A DNA stretch of 64,000 bases from Pontiella desulfatans (GCF_900890425.1 NZ_CAAHFG010000001.1:806001-870000); one strand, 5' to 3'; positions 16,068 through 25,404 are shown, counted from the stretch's first letter. Notes: generated from the letters alone by a model not told the origin. Numbers and translations: made by a program.

Positions 16068-18518
16068 TTAGTCGGGCTTGAATTGGTCGAGGATGGTGCC
16101 CCAGCTTTCGCCGGTTTCAAATTTTTGCAGGGTGTCGCCCAATCCCCAGAAAACGACGGCGGCTTTTTCCTCCACAGGATCGCGCCAGACATAGGCCACG
16201 GCCTTTTGCGTGCCGCGCACCTCGTCGTCGGAAATGGTGCCGTCGCCGTCGACATCGGTTCCGGTCTGGGCCGCGAGCAGGATCGTGTAGAGCGTGTCGT
16301 GCGGATTGAACAGCTCGAAGGTGTTGCGGAAAAAGGCCTCCATTTCCCATGGGTTGGCCGTGTCGGAGTCGGGGTCCTTGGCCAGATTGAGTAGTTTTTC
16401 CATGAAGCCGGCGTCCATGGGTTCGTCGTTCTCGAACAGGTCGGCGGCATGGTCGGGCCAGCCATGTTCGGCGACATAGTCCATGAACATTCCTGCGGCC
16501 TGCGATGCTTGGGCCGAGCTGAGGTGGCGTTTGGCCGGCATGTTGAACTCGTCGAGAGGGATGCCCATGAACACCGATGCAATGACATTGGTGTGCGGGG
16601 AATAGGGGTTCACCAAGCCGTGCCGCGGCCTGGTGCCCGAGGGATGCGGGGAGAGGCTTTCCATGATCATCCGGGAGCCGTTGCCATCATTGGCCTTGAG
16701 CATTTGCTTGGTTTGCCAAGGCTGGGCGGTGTCGTAGAGGAAATAGGTGAATTCCCACGGGGTGTCGATCCGGTCTTCGTTGCGGACAAATATGACGGTG
16801 GTTTGGTTCGAGATGGTTGAGTTCACGGCGCCGAGGGTGTCGGCGACACTGGCGGTTTCGTTGGAGGGGTAGGCGCTGGACTCATCCACCCACTGGTGGT
16901 CGGAGAATTCATTGCCATCGCCATCCCAGTTGAGGCGGGGATCGTTGACCGACATGCTGATGTTGAAGACCAGCGAGGTGATCGTCTCCGGGTTGTTCGC
17001 ATTGAACAGGTAGGCGGCATAGTCATCGACCGAGTCCATGAACCCGCTTTTGTCGATGGCCTCGTCGATCGGGAATTCGAGAGCCACCACGCGGTCGGCC
17101 AGGAAGTTCTTGGAGTCGTTCCAGCATTCGATCAGCGGAAACTGGATGTCGCTGCGCATCTCTTCGAAGATATCAATGAGATCTTCGGGGTTATCGAAGG
17201 AGACGCTGTAGGGTTCTTCGTTCTCGAAGAAGATGAAGTCGATCGGGGCGGAGTTGGGTTCCCAGCCATTGCCTAGTGCAACCTCGGCATTCATCCATTC
17301 GCCAATATCGCCGAACAAGTCGGTGGGCAACGCTCCGGTTTCAATCGGGGCCATGGTGCTGCGGATGGAAAAGTCGTCCGGGTTGGTATAGCCTGCGAAC
17401 GGATACCAGACCTCGATTTCGAGGACATAGTTGTTGGTCACATAGACGGTTATATTCGTGTCGAAGGAGCCGTCGCCGTTGTCCACCACCTCGGTTTCGT
17501 TCGTGAAAATAAAGGTGCTGGTGAGTGCGAACTCGTTGATCAGTGGAACAGGTTCGACCGAATAGTCGATGTCCGTGGGTTCCGTGTCGGTGTCGAGATA
17601 GTCCGTGAGCTGGTTCATGACATATTGGCTGTCGACTCCGGGGATTTTTACAAGTTCATCTTCGATGGTTTTTTCCGCAAGAGTGCTTTGGTTCGTGCCC
17701 ATGAACGTGCGCCCGTCGTCCCATCCCGGCCGGGTGAACGAGAAGGTGGAGAAGGAGGCGACGCTGGAGGGGATGATCCTGTTCCCGGTTGTATCGTTCA
17801 GGGCTTGCACGTCGCGCAGCGATTCAAAGCGCCGCCAGGCATTGTTGCGGTTGTGGGCGAAGGCCAGTCCGGGGGAGAGCTCGGCAACGGATGCGGATTG
17901 GCCTGGATTACCGTCCTGGTGGTCCATGCCATAGTGGTTGAAAGACGATCCCGTTGAGAATTCGGGGATGATGTTGGCCGAGTTGGAGAGCTGGATCTCT
18001 TTCGGGGACAGGCCGGCTTCGCGTGCAATGTAGTCGCCGGCGCCATCGGTTCCGCCCACCTGGTTGGCATCGAGGAAGCCCGAGGAGTTGATGATGAAAT
18101 AGCCGATGCGCCCGACCACGTCCCCGTTTCCGGCCTGTACCGTTTCCCATGTGGCGACATCCTGCTCGCTGCGGAAGGCGCTTGCAATGGCCGCGTTGCC
18201 CGACTGGAAAAAAGCCTTCTCCATGGTGAAGTCCACCGTGTCGGCAATCGGTTCGGACGTGTCGCCCACGGTGCCCAGCACCAGGTTGGTGGAAGAGGGG
18301 GGGGCGGTTCCGATGGATTGGTCGATATCCTCCATGGCGCGGGCCAATGCGGTTTGAAGCAGGTGGTTGTTGTGGGCCGAGGTGAGGAACGAACGTCCGG
18401 AAATGCGTTCGGTCCGGGTCTGCACGGCGAACGCAATAATCATGATGGTCAGGATCGCCAGGAACCCGAGGGCGATCACCAGAGCCGCCCCGCTTTTGGA
18501 TGGTTGTTGTTTTTTCAT
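16068..18518 (-). CDS. GspK/PilX-like minor pseudopilin, very large
   Basis: An 816-residue protein whose N-terminus (GAALVIALGFLAILTIMIIAF after a short basic leader) is a type IV pilin-like membrane helix. The residues after it (RTERISGRSFLTSAHNNHLLQTALARAMEDID) resemble GspK/PilX. It is the last gene of a leftward series of minor pseudopilins in the order H-I-J-K, where GspK would cap the pseudopilus of a type II secretion machine. Usual GspK has about 300 residues; the extra 500 are unrecognised. Near the C-terminus DVDGDGTISDDE looks like an EF-hand/dockerin calcium loop. The secretion ATPase and secretin genes are not in the window. Confidence 0.75.
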   Translation of the reverse strand: MKKQQPSKSGAALVIALGFLAILTIMIIAFAVQTRTERISGRSFLTSAHNNHLLQTALARAMEDIDQSIGTAPPSSTNLVLGTVGDTSEPIADTVDFTMEKAFFQSGNAAIASAFRSEQDVATWETVQAGNGDVVGRIGYFIINSSGFLDANQVGGTDGAGDYIAREAGLSPKEIQLSNSANIIPEFSTGSSFNHYGMDHQDGNPGQSASVAELSPGLAFAHNRNNAWRRFESLRDVQALNDTTGNRIIPSSVASFSTFSFTRPGWDDGRTFMGTNQSTLAEKTIEDELVKIPGVDSQYVMNQLTDYLDTDTEPTDIDYSVEPVPLINEFALTSTFIFTNETEVVDNGDGSFDTNITVYVTNNYVLEIEVWYPFAGYTNPDDFSIRSTMAPIETGALPTDLFGDIGEWMNAEVALGNGWEPNSAPIDFIFFENEEPYSVSFDNPEDLIDIFEEMRSDIQFPLIECWNDSKNFLADRVVALEFPIDEAIDKSGFMDSVDDYAAYLFNANNPETITSLVFNISMSVNDPRLNWDGDGNEFSDHQWVDESSAYPSNETASVADTLGAVNSTISNQTTVIFVRNEDRIDTPWEFTYFLYDTAQPWQTKQMLKANDGNGSRMIMESLSPHPSGTRPRHGLVNPYSPHTNVIASVFMGIPLDEFNMPAKRHLSSAQASQAAGMFMDYVAEHGWPDHAADLFENDEPMDAGFMEKLLNLAKDPDSDTANPWEMEAFFRNTFELFNPHDTLYTILLAAQTGTDVDGDGTISDDEVRGTQKAVAYVWRDPVEEKAAVVFWGLGDTLQKFETGESWGTILDQFKPD

Positions 18519-18519
18519 T

Positions 18520-19356
18520 TTAATAGGAAAGCCGTTCAACCCCTCGGTTGGGCATGAAAATCCGGCGGGAATAGACCCGTTCGTTTTCGGCAACCAGGTC
18601 GCGCCCCCGCAGGGGGGTCGCCGCGTTGAACAATTGCATCGCCTTCTCCATGGTGGTCGAGGGCACGAGGCCGATGGTAACATCGACGAAGCGCGGCAAG
18701 TCGTCGGGGTCGGGCAGCCCGTCCGGGCTTCCGCCCGTCCACGCATCGTCGCCGTTCACGGCAATCTGGAACGTGGTAAGCACGGCGTGGTCGGCAATAT
18801 TGCCCAGGAGCGGTTGGGTGTAGTCGATTGAAGTGCTTGTGATTTCGCCGTTTTCGCCCCCCATCGCGTGGGCGGCGCGGAAGTCGATGGACTTCTGGCC
18901 GGGGGCGCTGTGATAGTAGTCCGACATGCGAACCACATTGTCGATGGTGTTCGCATCCACGCCCTCGTATGGGGCTTCGATGGTTAGCCAATGGTGCCAG
19001 GTTCCAGCGGCATCCGCCTTCCAGCGCATGGGCGCGGTGTCGCGCAGGATGCCTTCGAGCTGGCGGCGCGCGCCGGTGGAGACAAAATAGAGGGAATCGA
19101 GCTCGAGGGCAGCGTCGTCCTGATGAACCCGGAACGCAACGTTGCTGCGGATGAGCGCCTGGCCAATGTCCTGCTCCACATAGTCGAGCAGCCGGCGCGC
19201 GGCATCGTCGAGCATCGCTTGGTCCTTGCCCTGGTTGACGGCGCGGTCGCTGGCGGAAAAGATATGCGCGAGCATCAGGGCCATCAGCGCGAGGATCGAG
19301 ATCGAAACCACGAGCTCCATCAGCGTGAAACCTGACCTGTTGTTTGCGTTCGCCAT
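18520..19356 (-). CDS. GspJ-like minor pseudopilin
   Basis: A 278-residue protein with the prepilin signature GFTLMELVVSISILALMALM at residues 9-28 (cleavage after Gly, Glu at +5). The length and the position between GspI-like and GspK-like genes identify it as the J component. The start ATG overlaps the stop of the upstream gene, so translation is coupled. The downstream gene begins immediately after the stop codon. The remainder has no other recognised motif. Confidence 0.82.
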   Translation of the reverse strand: MANANNRSGFTLMELVVSISILALMALMLAHIFSASDRAVNQGKDQAMLDDAARRLLDYVEQDIGQALIRSNVAFRVHQDDAALELDSLYFVSTGARRQLEGILRDTAPMRWKADAAGTWHHWLTIEAPYEGVDANTIDNVVRMSDYYHSAPGQKSIDFRAAHAMGGENGEITSTSIDYTQPLLGNIADHAVLTTFQIAVNGDDAWTGGSPDGLPDPDDLPRFVDVTIGLVPSTTMEKAMQLFNAATPLRGRDLVAENERVYSRRIFMPNRGVERLSY

Positions 19357-19826
19357 CAGAGCCTGTCCCAGTTGTAGAGTTCCGTATAGAAGGTGCGGGA
19401 GGTTCCGTTGGCGCTGAAGCCCGGCCACACCTGGAGCGTGACCGCTTTAACATTGCCGTCGGCCACGATGTCGAGCCGGTAGGTCACCGTATATTCCTGC
19501 GCCTGGCCGCCGAAGGTGATGGTGGATCGGGGCAGGCGTCCGGGGAATTGTGCCACGGCGCCCAGCGACAGGCTCACGTCGGATTGTTCGTGGTCGGGCA
19601 GGCTGAGGCTTCCGCTGGTCGGGATGGCATCGAAGTCCGCGGCCTGGCAATAGTTGAGCACCAGGTCGGCAAAGCAGACCGCGTCCAGGTCGCTGTGGGT
19701 TTTGGCGGTGGCATCGAGCGAGCTGCCCAGCACACCCGTAATGGCCACAACGCCGATCGTAATGACCAAGAGCGCCAGCAGGATCTCAATCAGCGTGAAG
19801 CCGCCTTTCTTCTGGAGGGGGGTCAT
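19356..19826 (-). CDS. GspI-like minor pseudopilin
   Basis: A 156-residue protein with prepilin leader MTPLQKKGG and FTLIEILLALLVITIGVVAI (Glu at +5). The short size and place directly before the J-like gene fit GspI/PilV. Both ends overlap neighbouring genes by a few bases, so the four pseudopilin genes form one tight operon. Confidence 0.82.
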   Translation of the reverse strand: MTPLQKKGGFTLIEILLALLVITIGVVAITGVLGSSLDATAKTHSDLDAVCFADLVLNYCQAADFDAIPTSGSLSLPDHEQSDVSLSLGAVAQFPGRLPRSTITFGGQAQEYTVTYRLDIVADGNVKAVTLQVWPGFSANGTSRTFYTELYNWDRL

Positions 19827-20518
19827 TGGGCAACCTCCCCGTATCCGCCGTCATCGTCGAAGACGACGGCGGTAATCCGGCTGTCGCCATTGCTTTGGAA
19901 ACGGATGCGCATCCCTTGTTCCGAAGCATTCACCAATGCGCCGGTTTCCGTGAAGAAGCCTTCCGCCAGAAAAATGTCGTGTTCCCAGTCTTGCCGTTGC
20001 GTCCCCCTTGGTTTGAAGCCTAGGGCAATGTGGTTTTGGCTACCGATTTTCAGCTGGCGGTTCCGGCTAAAACCGCCGCCCCAACTTCCTCCGCCCACAT
20101 AAAACACGTTTTGTTTGTCGTCGTCGTCTTCTTTCGCGGTGGCGTTGAACACCACGCCCTCCGGCAACACCTCCCAGTCGGTGAGGAACAGGCCGTCGGA
20201 TTGCCGGACGTTGTTGATGTCGCGGTGGGTGTTGATGGTGAAGACGGCGAAGGAACGGAATTGCAGGTTGGGGTCGGCCGTTGAGAGGGCATCGTTGAAA
20301 ACCAGGTAGGTGGGCTGGTTGTTGGCAAGGGCGTGTTGGCGCGCCATCTTGGCCGCCGCATGCACGGCGTTGGCGGCGGCTTCGAGCTTGGATTGTCCGG
20401 CAATGTTGGTGACGGCCGGGAGGGCGACCAGGAACATGATCGCGATGATGGCAATCACCACCAGCAACTCGGCGAGCGTGAACCCTGCACTGGCCCTGTT
20501 TTGTTCCTTCATCTCCAT
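19823..20518 (-). CDS. GspH-like minor pseudopilin
   Basis: A 231-residue protein with prepilin signature AGFTLAELLVVIAIIAIMFL near residue 10, followed by the helical KLEAAANAVHAAAKMARQHA usual in GspH/FimT proteins. It is the first gene of the leftward minor pseudopilin operon. Two ATGs two codons apart are possible starts and neither has a strong ribosome site; the upstream one is given. Confidence 0.83.
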   Translation of the reverse strand: MEMKEQNRASAGFTLAELLVVIAIIAIMFLVALPAVTNIAGQSKLEAAANAVHAAAKMARQHALANNQPTYLVFNDALSTADPNLQFRSFAVFTINTHRDINNVRQSDGLFLTDWEVLPEGVVFNATAKEDDDDKQNVFYVGGGSWGGGFSRNRQLKIGSQNHIALGFKPRGTQRQDWEHDIFLAEGFFTETGALVNASEQGMRIRFQSNGDSRITAVVFDDDGGYGEVAQ

Positions 20519-20633
20519 GGGGAATGAAACATATCCCAAAACCAGCCGCTGTGCGTATGTTTTTTTGCGTAATTTCAAGCCGATGGAATTACGCGGGTTT
20601 CCACCCGTAATTTGTTTTAAACATGGGGTGGCC

Positions 20634-20662
20634 TTGACTCTGTTTTGCGCTCTGTTAAATAT
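20634..20662 (+). promoter_or_regulatory. candidate sigma-70 promoter of ppdK
   Basis: TTGACT is followed 16-17 bp later by TAAATAT, about 50 bp before the start codon of ppdK. Good -35, acceptable -10. Confidence 0.6.
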
Positions 20663-20711
20663 AGGACGTTTTTTGCTCTAATTGGCGTTGTAAAACAAAG
20701 GAGAAATTCAA

Positions 20712-23465
20712 ATGGCTCAGAAAAAATATGTCTACTTCTATGGTGTTTCGAAAGAACTCACGGAAGGCGATAGCAGCATGAAGGCAATTCTCGGCGGCAA
20801 GGGTGCCAACCTGGCCGAGATGGCAAACGCAAACCTCCCCGTACCGCCGGGTCTCACCATTTCAACCGAAGCCTGCGCATACTACTCCAAGACCGGCGGC
20901 AAATATGCCCCCGAAATGGAAAAGCAACTCAAGGCGCAACTCAAAAAACTTGAAGACAACATGGGCAAGAAACTCGGCGATCCCAAGGACCCGCTGCTCG
21001 TTTCCGTCCGCTCCGGCGCAGCCGTCTCCATGCCCGGCATGATGGACACCGTCCTCAACCTCGGCCTGACCGATAAGTCCGTCCTCGGCTTCATCGAGCA
21101 GACCGGCAACGAACGCACCGGGTGGGACTGCTACCGCCGCTTCATCGACATGTTCGGCGATGTGGTCATGGGCCCCTACACCGGCCTGACCCACCACGAC
21201 TTCGAAGTCGAGCTCGAAGCCATCAAGAAAAAATACAAGGCCGCCGAAGACACCGACCTGACCGCGGAACAGCTCAAGGAGCTGACCGAGGTCTATAAGA
21301 AGGTCTACCAAAACAAGGTCAAGAAACCCTTCCCGCAGGATCCGGTTGAACAGCTCGATCTCTCCATCCGTGCCGTCTTTGGTTCGTGGGGGTCCGAGCG
21401 CGCCGAGAAATATCGCCAGATCAACAAGATCAGCGGCCTGCTCGGCACCGCCGTGAATGTCCAGGTGATGGTCTTCGGCAACATGGGCTCCCAATCCGGC
21501 ACCGGCGTGGCCTTCACCCGCGATGGCGGCACCGGCCACAGCAAGCCGATGGGCGAATATTTGGTCGATGCCCAGGGCGAAGACGTGGTGGCCGGCATAC
21601 GTACGCCGAAGCACCTCGACGACATGCCCAACGAGGAATCGCCCATCTGGAAAAAGGCCTATGCCGACCTCCAGAAAATCATGGCGCGCCTCGAAAAGCA
21701 CTACAAGTATCCGCAGGACGTCGAGTTCACCGTGCAGGAAGGCAAGCTCTTCATGCTGCAGACCCGCAATGCAAAACGCACCGGCCTGGCCGGCGTTCGC
21801 TGGGCGGTTGAAATGGCGACCGGAATGGATTTCTTCACCGGCGAAAAACAAGCGAAGATCCTCAACCAGAAGGAAGCGCTCATGACGCTTTCCGGCGACG
21901 ACCTCGAACAGCTGCTGTTCCCGATCTTCGACATTGCGGCGGAGAAGAAGGGCAAGGTGCTCACCACCGCATTGCCTGCGGGCCCCGGCGCCGCCGTGGG
22001 TAAAATCGTCTTCGAAGCCGCCGAGGCCGAAGCGGCCGTGGCAAAGAACCCCGACGAGAAAGTGATCCTCGTCCGCCACGAAACCAGCCCGGAAGACGTG
22101 GGCGGCATGTGGGCGGCGCAGGGCGTCCTGACCTCCACCGGCGGAATGACCTCCCACGCAGCGGTGGTTGCGCGTGGCTGGGGCAAGTGCTGCATCTGCG
22201 GTGCGGGCGACCTCAAGATCGACTATGCGAAAAAGACGGTCGGCATTGGTGGCAAGCTCTACAAGCAGGGCGACTGGATCAGCCTGAACGGATCCACCGG
22301 TATCGTCTACGACGGCCAAATCCCGACCCAGGTCAGCCCGGTGGTATCCGCCGTCGTCGACGGCAAGGCCTCCGCCAAGAACGACCCGATCTACAAAATG
22401 TACGAACAAGTCTCCAAATGGTCGGATTCCAACCGCACCATCAACGTGCGCACCAACGCCGATACGCCGAAGGATTCCAAGGCCGCCCGTTCATTCGGCG
22501 CCGAGGGTATCGGCCTCTGCCGGACCGAGCATATGTTCTTCGAGGGCGACCGCATCTGGGCGATCCGCGAGTTCATCCTGGCCGAGGACGAAATATCCCG
22601 CAAGTCCGCTTTGGCCAAGTTGCTCAAGCACCAGCAGAAGGACTTCGAAGGCATCTTCAAGGCCATGGACGGCCTGCCGGTCACCGTGCGCCTGCTCGAT
22701 CCCCCGTTGCACGAGTTTGTGCCGCACACCAAGAAGGACCAGCAGGAAATGGCCAAGCGCCTCGGCGTTCCGCTGAAAAAGGTGACCGAACGCGTGCAGG
22801 AACTGCACGAATTCAACCCGATGCTCGGCCACCGCGGTTGCCGCCTGTCGATCACCTTTCCGGAACTCTGCGTCATGCAAACCAAGGCCATCATCGGCGC
22901 CGCCTGCAAGGTGGCCAAGCTGAAGAAGGCGGTCAAGGTGCTTCCGGAAATCATGATTCCGCTCATCGGCACCAAGGCCGAGCTGGACTTCCTCGAAAAG
23001 ATCGTCCGCGAGAATGCGGAAGAGATCATCGCCAAGACCGGCTCCAAGGTAACCTACCTGGTCGGTACCATGATCGAAATCCCGCGGGCCGCCCTGACGG
23101 CCGACGAGATTGCCGAAACCGCCGAGTTCTTCAGCTTCGGCACCAACGACCTGACGCAGATGACCTTCGGCTACAGCCGCGACGACATCGGCACCTTCCT
23201 GCCGGATTATCTCGGCGAAAAGATCCTGCCTTCGGATCCGTTCCAGCATCTCGACCAAACCGGCGTCGGCCAGTTGGTCAAGATCGGCGTCGAGCGCGGT
23301 CGCGAAACCCGTCCGGGCCTGAAGTGCGGCATCTGCGGCGAGCACGGTGGAGACCCCGAAAGCGTGAAGTTCTGCGTGAAGGCCGGCCTCAACTATGTGA
23401 GTTGCTCGCCGTACCGTGTTCCGATCGCCCGTCTGGCCGCCGCGCAGGCAGCCATCAAGGGCTAG
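20712..23465 (+). CDS. ppdK: pyruvate, phosphate dikinase
   Basis: Interconverts pyruvate, ATP and phosphate with phosphoenolpyruvate, AMP and pyrophosphate; it can serve glycolysis or gluconeogenesis. All domains are present. The N-terminal ATP-grasp has GGKGANLAEMA (residue 28 on). The swivelling phospho-His domain has GGMTSHAAVVARGWGK (about 480, catalytic His). The C-terminal PEP barrel has GCRLSITFPE, FGTNDLTQ and CGICGEHGGDP with the catalytic Cys. Length, 917 residues, is slightly above the common 870-890. AGGAGA precedes the ATG. It has its own promoter and terminator. Confidence 0.97.
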   Translation: MAQKKYVYFYGVSKELTEGDSSMKAILGGKGANLAEMANANLPVPPGLTISTEACAYYSKTGGKYAPEMEKQLKAQLKKLEDNMGKKLGDPKDPLLVSVRSGAAVSMPGMMDTVLNLGLTDKSVLGFIEQTGNERTGWDCYRRFIDMFGDVVMGPYTGLTHHDFEVELEAIKKKYKAAEDTDLTAEQLKELTEVYKKVYQNKVKKPFPQDPVEQLDLSIRAVFGSWGSERAEKYRQINKISGLLGTAVNVQVMVFGNMGSQSGTGVAFTRDGGTGHSKPMGEYLVDAQGEDVVAGIRTPKHLDDMPNEESPIWKKAYADLQKIMARLEKHYKYPQDVEFTVQEGKLFMLQTRNAKRTGLAGVRWAVEMATGMDFFTGEKQAKILNQKEALMTLSGDDLEQLLFPIFDIAAEKKGKVLTTALPAGPGAAVGKIVFEAAEAEAAVAKNPDEKVILVRHETSPEDVGGMWAAQGVLTSTGGMTSHAAVVARGWGKCCICGAGDLKIDYAKKTVGIGGKLYKQGDWISLNGSTGIVYDGQIPTQVSPVVSAVVDGKASAKNDPIYKMYEQVSKWSDSNRTINVRTNADTPKDSKAARSFGAEGIGLCRTEHMFFEGDRIWAIREFILAEDEISRKSALAKLLKHQQKDFEGIFKAMDGLPVTVRLLDPPLHEFVPHTKKDQQEMAKRLGVPLKKVTERVQELHEFNPMLGHRGCRLSITFPELCVMQTKAIIGAACKVAKLKKAVKVLPEIMIPLIGTKAELDFLEKIVRENAEEIIAKTGSKVTYLVGTMIEIPRAALTADEIAETAEFFSFGTNDLTQMTFGYSRDDIGTFLPDYLGEKILPSDPFQHLDQTGVGQLVKIGVERGRETRPGLKCGICGEHGGDPESVKFCVKAGLNYVSCSPYRVPIARLAAAQAAIKG

Positions 23466-23484
23466 CCGTTCCACGCGAATGGAT

Positions 23485-23519
23485 GAAAAAAGCCGGGGCC
23501 ATGCGCTCCGGCTTTTTTC
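23485..23519 (+). terminator. Rho-independent terminator after ppdK
   Basis: GAAAAAAGCCGG and CCGGCTTTTTTC make a perfect stem with T tract, between ppdK and a convergent gene. Confidence 0.92.
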
Positions 23520-23562
23520 ATGGGTGCGCCCGGCGTCCGCGCCGGTGCCTCTTTCGGCGGAG

Positions 23563-24429
23563 TTAAAGGGCCGCTTTCAGCGCCCGGATGAAGTCCGGGC
23601 TTGTACCGCAGCACCCGCCGATAAAGTCGGCGCCGGCGTCGAGCAGGGGCGTTGCATAAACCGCGAAATCCGCAGCCGTGGTCTTGTAGACCGTTTGGCC
23701 GTTCACCATTTGCGGCAAGCCCGCATTGCCCTTGATCCAGATCGGCAGGTGGGTCGCGGCCTTCATGCGCGCGGCCAGCTTAACGAAACCCTCGATGCCC
23801 TGGCCGCAGTTGGAGCCAATGATGTCGGCGCCCGCCGCGGTCAGCTCCTCGGCCGCCTGTTCAACGGTGGTGCCCATCATGGTGCGGTCGAGGTCGGCCC
23901 CCGAGTCGTAGATCATCGAAACACAAACCGGCAGGCCGGTTTCCTTGGCGGCCTTGAGCGCAAGGATTGCCTCCTCAAGGTCGGCCATGGTTTCCACCAC
24001 CAGTCCGTCGGCTCCGCCGGCGGCCAGCGCCTGGGCTTGTTCCGAGAACGCGGCGAACAGTTCGTCTTCTTCGACGTCGCCCATCATGAGAATCTTGCCC
24101 GTGGGGCCCATCGAAGCGAAGACCAGCGCCTGGTCGCCGGCGGCCCGTTTCGAAATCTCCGCGCCAAGGCGGTTGACCTCCGCCACCTGGTCGGCCAAGC
24201 CATGGCGCTGGAGGGTGAACGACGTGCCGCCGAACGTATTGGTGATGATGATGCGGCTTCCAGCCTCGACGTAGGCCTTTGCGACGGCCTCCACGATCTC
24301 CGGTTTTTCCAGGTTCAGCGCTTCGGGCGATTCCCCTGGCTTCAACCCCTGCTTCTGTAGTTCGGTGCCCCAGGCACCGTCGATCAGGACGGGCCGTTCG
24401 TTCAGTAGTTTTTCAACGGTCGTGTGCAT
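23563..24429 (-). CDS. homocysteine S-methyltransferase family protein
   Basis: A 288-residue barrel enzyme of the Hcy-binding family (MetH N-terminal module / MmuM / BHMT). It starts LIDGAWGTELQKQGL, has TNTFGGTSF (about residue 82), the first zinc ligand in GSNCGQG (about 200), and the paired ligands in GGCCGTSPDFI near the C-terminus. It would move a methyl group to homocysteine, making methionine. Cobalamin- and folate-binding modules of MetH are absent here, so either the donor is a small methyl compound or partner subunits are encoded elsewhere. AGAGGA precedes the start. Confidence 0.87.
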   Translation of the reverse strand: MHTTVEKLLNERPVLIDGAWGTELQKQGLKPGESPEALNLEKPEIVEAVAKAYVEAGSRIIITNTFGGTSFTLQRHGLADQVAEVNRLGAEISKRAAGDQALVFASMGPTGKILMMGDVEEDELFAAFSEQAQALAAGGADGLVVETMADLEEAILALKAAKETGLPVCVSMIYDSGADLDRTMMGTTVEQAAEELTAAGADIIGSNCGQGIEGFVKLAARMKAATHLPIWIKGNAGLPQMVNGQTVYKTTAADFAVYATPLLDAGADFIGGCCGTSPDFIRALKAAL

Positions 24430-24518
24430 AATGAGGTTCCTCTGTTCCAATGGTTGCGGCAACATAACCCATACCCCGTTGCGAAACAACCGCCGCTTCC
24501 AAGGATTTCGCTAAAGCC

Positions 24519-24546
24519 TTGTTTCACAGTTCCCCATCCGTATACT
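24519..24546 (+). promoter_or_regulatory. candidate sigma-70 promoter before the mscS remnant and Nudix gene
   Basis: TTGTTT and TATACT are separated by 16 bp, about 35 bp before the small open frame that leads to the Nudix gene. Confidence 0.55.
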
Positions 24547-24581
24547 CCGCCGGACTGTTTTAAGTCATAGGCGGACAATCG

Positions 24582-24776
24582 ATGGAAACAAATACAATCG
24601 CAGGAGTGGAATTCAGTCCCGAAATGGCCGATGGCAGCGTCACCTTCAAGGTGCGTCCCTGGTGCAAGCCAGCCGACTATTTCACAGTCAGGTCCGGCGT
24701 CACCATTCCGTTCCCGCAGCGCGGTGTGCATCTCACGAACATAAGGAAGGGTAGGCTCCCATGTACAAAACGGTAA
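24582..24776 (+). pseudogene. mscS-like fragment (C-terminal domain with internal deletion)
   Basis: A 64-codon open frame with ATG and AGGCGG. Residues 15-32 (MADGSVTFKVRPWCKPADYF) and 40-51 (VTIPFPQRGVHL) match the conserved C-terminal domain of small mechanosensitive channels (SSV-F-VR-W-K-aDYW...IPFPQR-VHL). In real MscS about 25 residues lie between these blocks; here there are only a few. No pore helices are found upstream. The frame overlaps the start of the Nudix gene by 16 bp. I read it as a deleted remnant that may still be translated. Confidence 0.6.
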
Positions 24777-25252
24777 ACGATGTCGATTGGGCCAACTGGG
24801 ATCCGGTCACGGTGGCCACCTTGATGTTTGTGATCAAAGACGGCCAGATCCTGCTCATCCATAAGAAACGGGGGTTTGGCAAGGGCAAGATCAACGGCCC
24901 CGGCGGCAAACTCGAACCCGGTGAAACCACGGAAGAGTGCGCCATCCGCGAAACGCAGGAGGAACTCTGCATCACCCCGACCGGCGTCGAATTCGCCGGC
25001 GAGCTCCATTTCCAGTTCACCGACAACAACTCCATCCATGGCTATGTCTACACCGCAACCGGTTACGAGGGCGAACCCACCGAAACCGACGAAGCCGATC
25101 CCCTCTGGTGCTCGATCGACGAGCTGCCGTTCGAGCACATGTGGGAAGACGACTCCACCTGGTTCCCCCACATGCTCGAAGGCCGCCCCTTTTCCGCCCG
25201 CTACATCTTCGACGGCGACCGCATGCTCGACGCCGTCATCGACCTGCTCTAG
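24761..25252 (+). CDS. Nudix hydrolase (MutT / 8-oxo-dGTP diphosphatase-like)
   Basis: A 163-residue enzyme with a full Nudix box, GGKLEPGETTEECAIRETQEEL (residues about 46-67), including the REtQEE metal-binding core. The following FAGELHFQFTDN and the WCSIDELPFEHMW-DD segment resemble MTH1-type 8-oxo-dGTP diphosphatases, which clean oxidised nucleotides. AAGGAAGGG lies before the ATG. It stands downstream of the mscS remnant, probably under the same promoter. Confidence 0.88.
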   Translation: MYKTVNDVDWANWDPVTVATLMFVIKDGQILLIHKKRGFGKGKINGPGGKLEPGETTEECAIRETQEELCITPTGVEFAGELHFQFTDNNSIHGYVYTATGYEGEPTETDEADPLWCSIDELPFEHMWEDDSTWFPHMLEGRPFSARYIFDGDRMLDAVIDLL

Positions 25253-25346
25253 TTTCACACCTGCGCAGGGGTGTGAGCATGGGCAATCCGGGATCAGCCC
25301 TCAAAATACCATTTAACGCCGGTTTTTGTCGTGCGCCGGAAGGCTT

Positions 25347-25374
25347 CCAAGCACACTTGCGCAAGTGTGCTTGG
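25347..25374. repeat. perfect 28-bp palindrome upstream of the first sigma gene
   Basis: CCAAGCACACTTGC is followed at once by its exact reverse complement. It lies about 30 bp before the promoter-like motif of the first sigma gene. It could be a hairpin terminator for the upstream gene, a repeat, or an operator. Confidence 0.7.
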
Positions 25375-25404
25375 CGGGGGGTGCCGCATCTTTTTAGGGA
25401 ATGC

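Noticed and set aside
20551-20558. GTGCGTAT near the gspH start as another copy of the island promoter motif
   Set aside because: No AAG-TTC block at the required distance, and the orientation is away from the gene it would serve.
20862-22409. 515-residue open frame on the minus strand
   Set aside because: Shadow of ppdK, which has all catalytic motifs in the other strand.
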